Origin: Impatiens glandulifera
Taxonomy: Eukaryota; Streptophyta; Magnoliopsida; Ericales; Balsaminaceae
Reading direction: 5' to 3'
DNA: 64,000 nt
Assembly: GCF_907164915.1 (NCBI RefSeq)
Contig: NC_061869.1
Location: 26,343,616 to 26,407,615 of the forward strand
In this document: positions 58,688 through 64,000 of the stretch, piece after piece
Layout of the letters: the number at the start of each line of letters is the position of its first letter
Numbering within the stretch: the first letter of the stretch is position 1
The notes under the pieces: model-generated
Seen by the model: only the letters and a program-made list of their open reading frames with translations
Databases searched by the model: none
Told to the model about the DNA's origin: nothing
Made by a program: the position numbers and the translations under genes

Positions 58688-58694
58688 TATAAAA
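58688..58694 (+). promoter_or_regulatory. TATA box for ORF B, element 2
   Basis: TATAAAA 113 bp before the ATG of ORF B. Confidence 0.6.
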
Positions 58695-58800
58695 GGGGAT
58701 TCATTCCTCCATTTTCAAAACACGCTTCCAGCCTTCCTTCTCTCTAAAACATAAAAGCTCAGAAAAATCTTTCCAAAACCTTTCTCAATCCTTTCTCACA

Positions 58801-59562
58801 ATGTCGGCCGAACTCAGAAATACCCTTATCGTCGACTTCGAAGATATCAAAGACAGTGCATACTATGAATGCATTTTTCAGCATATCATAGATTCAGGAC
58901 TCCAAGGCTTTCTTAAAGGTTCAAACACTATCCTCGTGGAGGAGGTGTGTGAATTTTTCAACAACGGTCATATTCTAGATGATGGAAGCATCCGCACCAT
59001 CGTCGACGGTCAATTCCTTCAGTTTACCGAAGAGGAATTCGCCAACTTCTTTCACCTTCCGACCGAAGGTTTTTCGGACTTCCCAACGCCGTTCCTACCG
59101 GCTAAGGAAGACTTCTTCCATATTTTCTCTTCTTCCAACGCTCCGATCAAGGACTTTGGAAAGAAAGAAACCCTCGCTCCTCACTACCAAATCCTGCATG
59201 ACTTGGTTCACAGGTCTATCATGGGCCAAATGCCTAACCAGAACTACAACCGGGAGGCTTTCGACATCATGATAGCCATCATTCGAAACTCGTCGATCAA
59301 CTGGGCAACCTACCTCTTCAACAAACTGAAGCGGCTCATGACCGCTGCAAGGGGAAGGACCAGTTTCGCTCCTCAAATCACCCGGTTCCTGATGTCTAAA
59401 CGTCGCAACCTTGGAACCGGTGTTCCGGTTGGACCATCCAACACTATCACCATACTCATGATGCACAGGTGGATAACAAGAATTGAGGACCGGTCACCCG
59501 AAAACACCGTGGAAAAGTGGTACGAAAGGAGGATGGAAGGGGGATGGTTCACAGAAGACTAA
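58801..59562 (+). CDS. accessory ORF B of element 2, intact, 253 aa
   Basis: Opens MSAELRNTLIVDFEDIKDS. Motifs: SGLQGFLKG (32-40), VEEVCEFFNNGHILDDGSI (46-64), FTEEEFANFFHLPTEGFSDF (75-94), LAPHYQILHDLVHRSIMGQM (125-144), INWATYLFNKLKRLM (166-180), APQITRFL (190-197), then a basic stretch and VPVGPSN. Predicted soluble: no signal peptide, membrane helix or nuclease motif is seen. Length and order equal ORF B of element 1 with many conservative changes. Function unknown. It is the only K-element gene open in both elements. Confidence 0.8.
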   Translation: MSAELRNTLIVDFEDIKDSAYYECIFQHIIDSGLQGFLKGSNTILVEEVCEFFNNGHILDDGSIRTIVDGQFLQFTEEEFANFFHLPTEGFSDFPTPFLPAKEDFFHIFSSSNAPIKDFGKKETLAPHYQILHDLVHRSIMGQMPNQNYNREAFDIMIAIIRNSSINWATYLFNKLKRLMTAARGRTSFAPQITRFLMSKRRNLGTGVPVGPSNTITILMMHRWITRIEDRSPENTVEKWYERRMEGGWFTED

Positions 59563-59789
59563 GTTATTTGTCTTTCCTTTCCGGTTTTTGGTCATTTTGT
59601 TGTACGACCAAAACCGCTCAATGTTCACCATTTCCTTTATTTATAAAATATTTAATCCTCAAAGTCTCCGGTTTTTCATTCATATCTTTCTTTCCGGTTT
59701 CTTAAACTTATACAAAAACTTAAAGTTAACTTAAACAATTCTTGTTAACAAGTCTTCAAGTAAAACCGGAACTTCGAGCAAAAGTGTAA

Positions 59790-59958
59790 AGTTTGAAAAA
59801 CTTAACCGCCCACGGTTTTACCTCCCAAAATTTACCGCTCATGGGTTTTCCGCATTTACCGCCGAAAGTTACTGCAGTAACTTTTGGAGGGAAAGTTGGC
59901 GCCAAAAACATCAAACGACGGTTCATCTTCCAACCGTTCGAAACCGTCATCTATATAA
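59790..59958 (+). promoter_or_regulatory. ORF C promoter region, element 2
   Basis: ttaccgc-type repeats (59802-59863), the 20-bp palindrome centred on CTGCAG (59865-59884), TTGGCGCCAA (59896-59905), ccaaccgttcg and TATATAA (59952-59958), 123 bp before the ORF C ATG. Same order as in element 1. Confidence 0.6.
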
Positions 59959-60074
59959 AATCTAATCATCTCATTCGACACTTGTGCTTTCTCTCCCTAC
60001 AAATTTCCAGATCTTCAAAAGCTTTCTTCTCTCGAATCGTCATCGTTCCTTATTCCTCTCTTTTCAAATCTATC

Positions 60075-62960
60075 ATGGATCTAAGCAAAGCTCACTTCCA
60101 ATGGATGTTGCAAGTGGACTTCGCAGACATTGATGAACACGCCGATGACAAAAACAAGGCTGTTCTTCAATCTTTAAGGGATTATGGGTTGGAAAAATTC
60201 CTATCTGGTCCGTTCATCATTTATCCGGCGGCCGTGACGGAGTTCTTGGCGACGGCGACGCTCACAAAGAGGAAGATCTCCGCCACAGTCAACGGGAAGG
60301 CCATTCTAATCACCGAAGAGTTATTTGCTGAAGCTCTCGGTCTGCCCAACACCGGTCTGGACCTAAAGATTGACCTAACCGATGCAGAATCAAACGCTGT
60401 CCGGTTAGTGATCTCTTTCTCAGATCAGGATCTGGTGATTCACTCTAGCCGGAGGAATAAGCTAAAACCGGAATACAGATGGTTGCTGACTGTCATCGCC
60501 CGCTCACTCCAGGGAAGAGGAGGTGACTTCGATAACATGACGAAACTAAAACTAAAAATGTTGTTGGACATTGTCCGCGGTGACAAGGTGAACTAGGGAT
60601 ACGTTATTTTTGAAGAATTTTGCCAGATAGTAATTAAGAAGGATGGCCGGGTTCAGGCCTTCGCAATGCAGATCGTCAAAATCCTTGAGTTCCTTAATGT
60701 GGAACTGGGTGAAGGTAAACCGCTTCAAATCATCAATATTCTTGACTTAGAGTCAATGACCGAGAAACCGGAGAAGACGATCAAACCCAAGTCATCTAGA
60801 ACAAAGTCGTCCAAAGGGACCAGCTCTTCCGCTCCAGCTGAAGAAGTAACCAAGAAGAAGAAACCTAAAAGAAAAGCGGTTGAAACCGAAGCTCCACAAG
60901 AACCGAAGGGGAGGAAGAAGGCGGCTGCAAGGAAGAGTTCCAACATACCGGCGGACTCCGAGAAAACTCTTTCCTCGGATAATCCACCAGAAAGAACCGC
61001 AGACGTCTTTCAACCCATTCCCATCAACACCGTTGTTCCTACCCCCGTTCCATCTAACTCACCAAGGCAAACCGAATCCTCGGGGAACCAAGAAAACAAG
61101 TCAGTTTCAAAGGAGGAAGCAGAGGTTAGTATACACTCTGAAACCTCCAAGTCTCCAAGTAATCGAATTGAAGAGGTAATAGCCGACGTGGGCTTAAATA
61201 CATCTGAAGCAATTGAGGATGTTATCCAAGACATTGCAAAGGAAACCGAAGAGGATGATGTGTCAAGTCGTCGAAAGCCAGTTGATCAGGTTGAGATACC
61301 GGATCAGAGTGAAGTACAACCGGTCGAAGAAACGACCAAAACAGCAGACATTACACCTCCGGCTCAGGAGGGTAATCATGAAGAACAGGAACCATCCGGT
61401 TCCGCAGGAGGAAAGTCAGCTCCAGAAAACCAATCGGCTCAAGATGGGCCATCTAACTCAGCCACAATACCTGAAGGTTCTGTTCAGGTCAACAAAGGAA
61501 AAGCGGTTCTCATCGAGGATTCGACGGTAACAGGAAAAGGTACGCTGCAGACCGGTCATCAACCTGAAGTTGTAACCGGGGACGAGGCTCCATTTACCGC
61601 AGAGCAAGAAGATGAAGTTTTCGAGGAACTTCTCAGGGACATGAACAAGGGTGCAAGTGATGCATTATCTCCATACCTCATGTGGGTGAAGCTCATGTGT
61701 GAAACAAAGTTATCCGACATGGCTCCAAGATTGAGCGGCAACAAACATTGGGACAGGCTCATCAGGCTGGAAGAGAGGGCCCTCCAGTTAGCTCACACCG
61801 ATCTTATCCAACCAGCTTTCAGTAAAACCGCAGTACTTCTTAAAAATGCTCGGTTACAAGCAGTGGAGAATGCTTTTCAAGAAACTGAAGGAGCGACTCT
61901 AAATCCGATTGAAATGAGAATGGCCGAACGGTTCATTGCGGTGCGAGAAAAGATCGTACAAAATTTCGATCTTTTTGATATGCAGTGGAGGAAAGGTTGC
62001 CGAAGCCAACTCAATAATGCCGACCTATATCAAAGTAAGCCATTCTATGTGGTCGGTGAGACATCCGGAACGACGGAAAACCTGGAACAAGACTCTTCTC
62101 AAACTGCTAAGGCTCTGGAAATCGATCAAATAAAGCAAGCGGTGGTTGATACAGTTGATTCATGCCTTGGAAGTTATAAAACCGCCACTGATGAGAGGAT
62201 TGCAACGGCTGAAGCTAATCTGTCAAACTCTATCAGGTCCATGATAGATACGGCTATGCAGACCTCAGTCAAAACCTTGATCGCCGAGTCCATCCAAACC
62301 GCAACCGCTCCATTATTAGACATGTTGCAGGCAATGGCCATTCAAATTGGGGAGATGTCCAAAGTTCAAGTCAGCACAACTCAAACGCAAATCGAGTCGG
62401 ATGCTGAAACCGCTAAGAGGCTGCAAGAGGAAGAAATGGAAAGGGAACGGTTGCAGAAGGAAATCGAGGACAAAGACTATGAGTTTGCCCAGAAATGCAA
62501 CAAGGAGGAACAGGCCAATATCCAGGAATCTCCACCGGTTCAACCGTCCCATTCAATGAACACAAGGAATAAGAAGAAACGGAGCGCAGTTGTGAAAGTA
62601 ATGAAGCGGGCAGAACAAAGAGCAGTTGTACCAGTCGTGCTAAATGTGCAACCGCTTGATGAAGAAGAAGAAGAAGACATTGAGGAACTTAACCAGCGGA
62701 AGAGAAGGGCAACTGAAAGCTCAACCGCAACTCCAAGCTTCAGACCAATAATTACTCCACCGCTTCCTACACCAAAACCGGTCTGTGCCAATTTTGGGTT
62801 CAGCAAAAAGACTCCCGGTCATTCAAGTGTATGGGCCGGAATGCTGATTGACGCTGCAAGACGCGACAGGGAGTGGAAGGAAAGAGAAGAGGAAGAAAGA
62901 AGACAGCTTGAGAAAGAAATGGAAAAAGAGGCTCACAAGGGGGGACCATCCAAGCCTTAA
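60075..62960 (+). pseudogene. accessory ORF C of element 2, 961 codons, one stop
   Basis: Starts MDLSKAHFQWMLQVDF. Residues 1 to about 215 repeat the ORF A/B domain: YGLEKFLSGPF, AVTEFLATATL, ITEELFAEALGLPNTGLDL, LKPEYRWLLTVIARSLQG, AMQIVKILEFL. Then a lysine-rich, nuclear-signal-like KKKKPKRKA (about 260-268) and GRKKAAARK; a long acidic, Ser/Pro-rich region; a helical block from about 545; a helix with IKQAVVDTVDSCLG (about 685); a charged coiled-coil-like segment (about 775-815); DEEEEEDIEEL (about 862); and an RE/EK-rich end finishing GGPSKP. A TAG at 60594-60596 replaces a tryptophan codon of element 1. Possibly a nuclear or structural protein; this is inference. Confidence 0.8.
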
Positions 62961-63171
62961 TCTTTCTACTATTATCTTTCAAAACAGTTTTTGTCTAACT
63001 ATGTTTCTAGAACTCGGATACTTTATCATATTTCTCTCCACTAGTTTTCACACACCCTCTTCGAAAATCAAACACACGTTTTTGAAATATTTTCTTCATA
63101 CTCAAGTCTCTAAATAAAGTTTTTCAAACCGGCCACTCATTACAAGTTTTGAATATTTATTCTAAATAATC

Positions 63172-63364
63172 AAAAAGGGAGAAATTGATAGAAAAATTAA
63201 GTAAGTTAATTTTTTAAACCGGCCACTCATTACAAGTTTTGAATATTTATTCTAAATAATCAAAAAGGGAGAAATTGATAGAAAAATTAAGTAAGTTAAT
63301 TTTCAAACCGGCCACTCATTACAAGTTTTGAATATTTATTCTAAATAATCAAAAAGGGAGAAAT
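63172..63364 (+). repeat. three polypurine-tract units before and within the 3' LTR
   Basis: aaaaagggagaaat followed by TG occurs three times, with the TG at 63186, 63276 and 63365 (spacing 90 and 89 bp). The 5' LTR contains one such unit, so its start corresponds to 63276 and the third tract is now inside the LTR. Confidence 0.85.
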
Positions 63365-64000
63365 TGATAGAAAAAATTAAGTAAGTTAATTTTTGGAACC
63401 GCCCAGACAAACTAAACAGTTGTTAACTTTCATGTGCAGATACAGATCAAAGCCGTATGAACCGGTTGGGGCATCAAAACCGGTTGCTGCTATACTTCAA
63501 AAAACCAGTTTCAAGTGATCAAGTTAAAGATCAGAGGAACCGGTTTTTACTTTCTCAAGCAACCGGTCAGCAAAGACAAAAGTTTACACACCAGCCGGAT
63601 CATACAGCACAAGACACAAAAACCGGAAGATTCAAACTTCAAGAGTGACGTACCATGACGAAAGAAACGTGTCTTGAAAGAATAAAAAAAGATCGGATCC
63701 GATCGGAAGCATGCGAGGAAAACAATGATGCTTTATTGATCCGAAGTTGACAACCTGAGGTGCATGTCCAACACGTGTCCAAATCTGAAAACCAGCTATG
63801 TCATCTTCTGCTCAGAGCTGCCTGCAAGACTGCTAGGTGTTGAGGAAGGTGAAGCGTGCAAGCAACCTCTCTGCACCAGGCGTGATAATGATCAACCAAT
63901 CCAGAGGAAAGAGAAGAAAATGACCGTTGGATCTCATCAGCTATAAAAGGAAGATGAGACGTCCTCATTTAATGCGAATCGATCAAGCAAGAAAATCATT
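63276..64000 (+). repeat. 3' LTR of element 2, cut by the window end
   Basis: Matches 48616 onwards, including the extra 89-bp unit. TATA box at 63942-63948. The remaining 590 bp or so and the target duplication lie outside the window. Confidence 0.9.

Larger units (their letters stand above)
48616..64000 (+). mobile_element. element 2: K-family copia, runs past the window
   Basis: Same organisation as element 1: LTR, primer site, gag, pol, ORFs A, B and C with their TATA boxes, polypurine tracts, 3' LTR cut by the window end. It is longer because of a 1,835-bp gag duplication. About 13 differences are seen in the roughly 640 bp where the two LTRs can be compared. The 5 bases before it are GTACG, which should recur after the 3' LTR. 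Confidence 0.95.

Overview
The window is plant nuclear DNA, AT-rich and made almost entirely of nested transposable elements. Ty1/copia-type retroelements dominate, with gag, protease, integrase, RT and RNase H in that order, initiator-tRNA-Met primer sites and 5-bp target duplications. hAT, LINE and MITE remnants are also present. One host gene looks intact. The accessory proteins carried by the copia elements remind me of proteins predicted in Lamiales genomes (Gesneriaceae), so an asterid eudicot is my best guess, as inference only.

Layout. 1-4957 and 11978-17337 are a diverged direct duplication of about 5 kb, each copy holding an hAT remnant with a LINE inside it. 4968-8711 recurs at 41113-45520: a minus-strand copia fragment (family M) next to an LTR of family K. 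The first copy gained a MITE, and the second copy is its empty site. Between these repeats, 9259-11141 on the minus strand encodes a six-exon, 386-residue plant protein whose splice phases all fit. 17450-21420 holds AT-rich DNA, a (TA)60 tract, an inverted repeat copy and a decayed minus-strand copia (N). 21423-24380 is a broken plus-strand copia (element 0) with one accessory gene.

Element 1 (24445-38422, TSD TATTG) is a complete 14-kb K-family element sitting inside the RNase H region of M. 45521-48564 is another truncated copia (D). Element 2 (48616 to beyond 64000) is a second K element, inserted into the tip of a minus-strand LTR that itself interrupts D.

The notable system is in the K elements. 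Downstream of RNase H, where SIRE-type elements carry an env-like ORF, each has three separate accessory ORFs (A about 245 aa, B 253 aa, C about 961 aa). By eye the three share one N-terminal domain. Each ORF has its own TATA box 86-126 bp before its ATG, at nearly the same spacing in both elements. Element 0 carries a more distant homologue. The elements therefore look like retrotransposons with a small set of individually promoted, duplicated accessory genes. In both copies gag and pol are broken by stops and frameshifts, whereas ORF B is intact in both. Other unusual features are pol starting in the +1 frame at a strong ATG that overlaps the gag stop, tandem polypurine tracts that apparently let the LTR grow by one 89-bp unit, and a 1,835-bp gag duplication that seems younger than the insertion carrying it.
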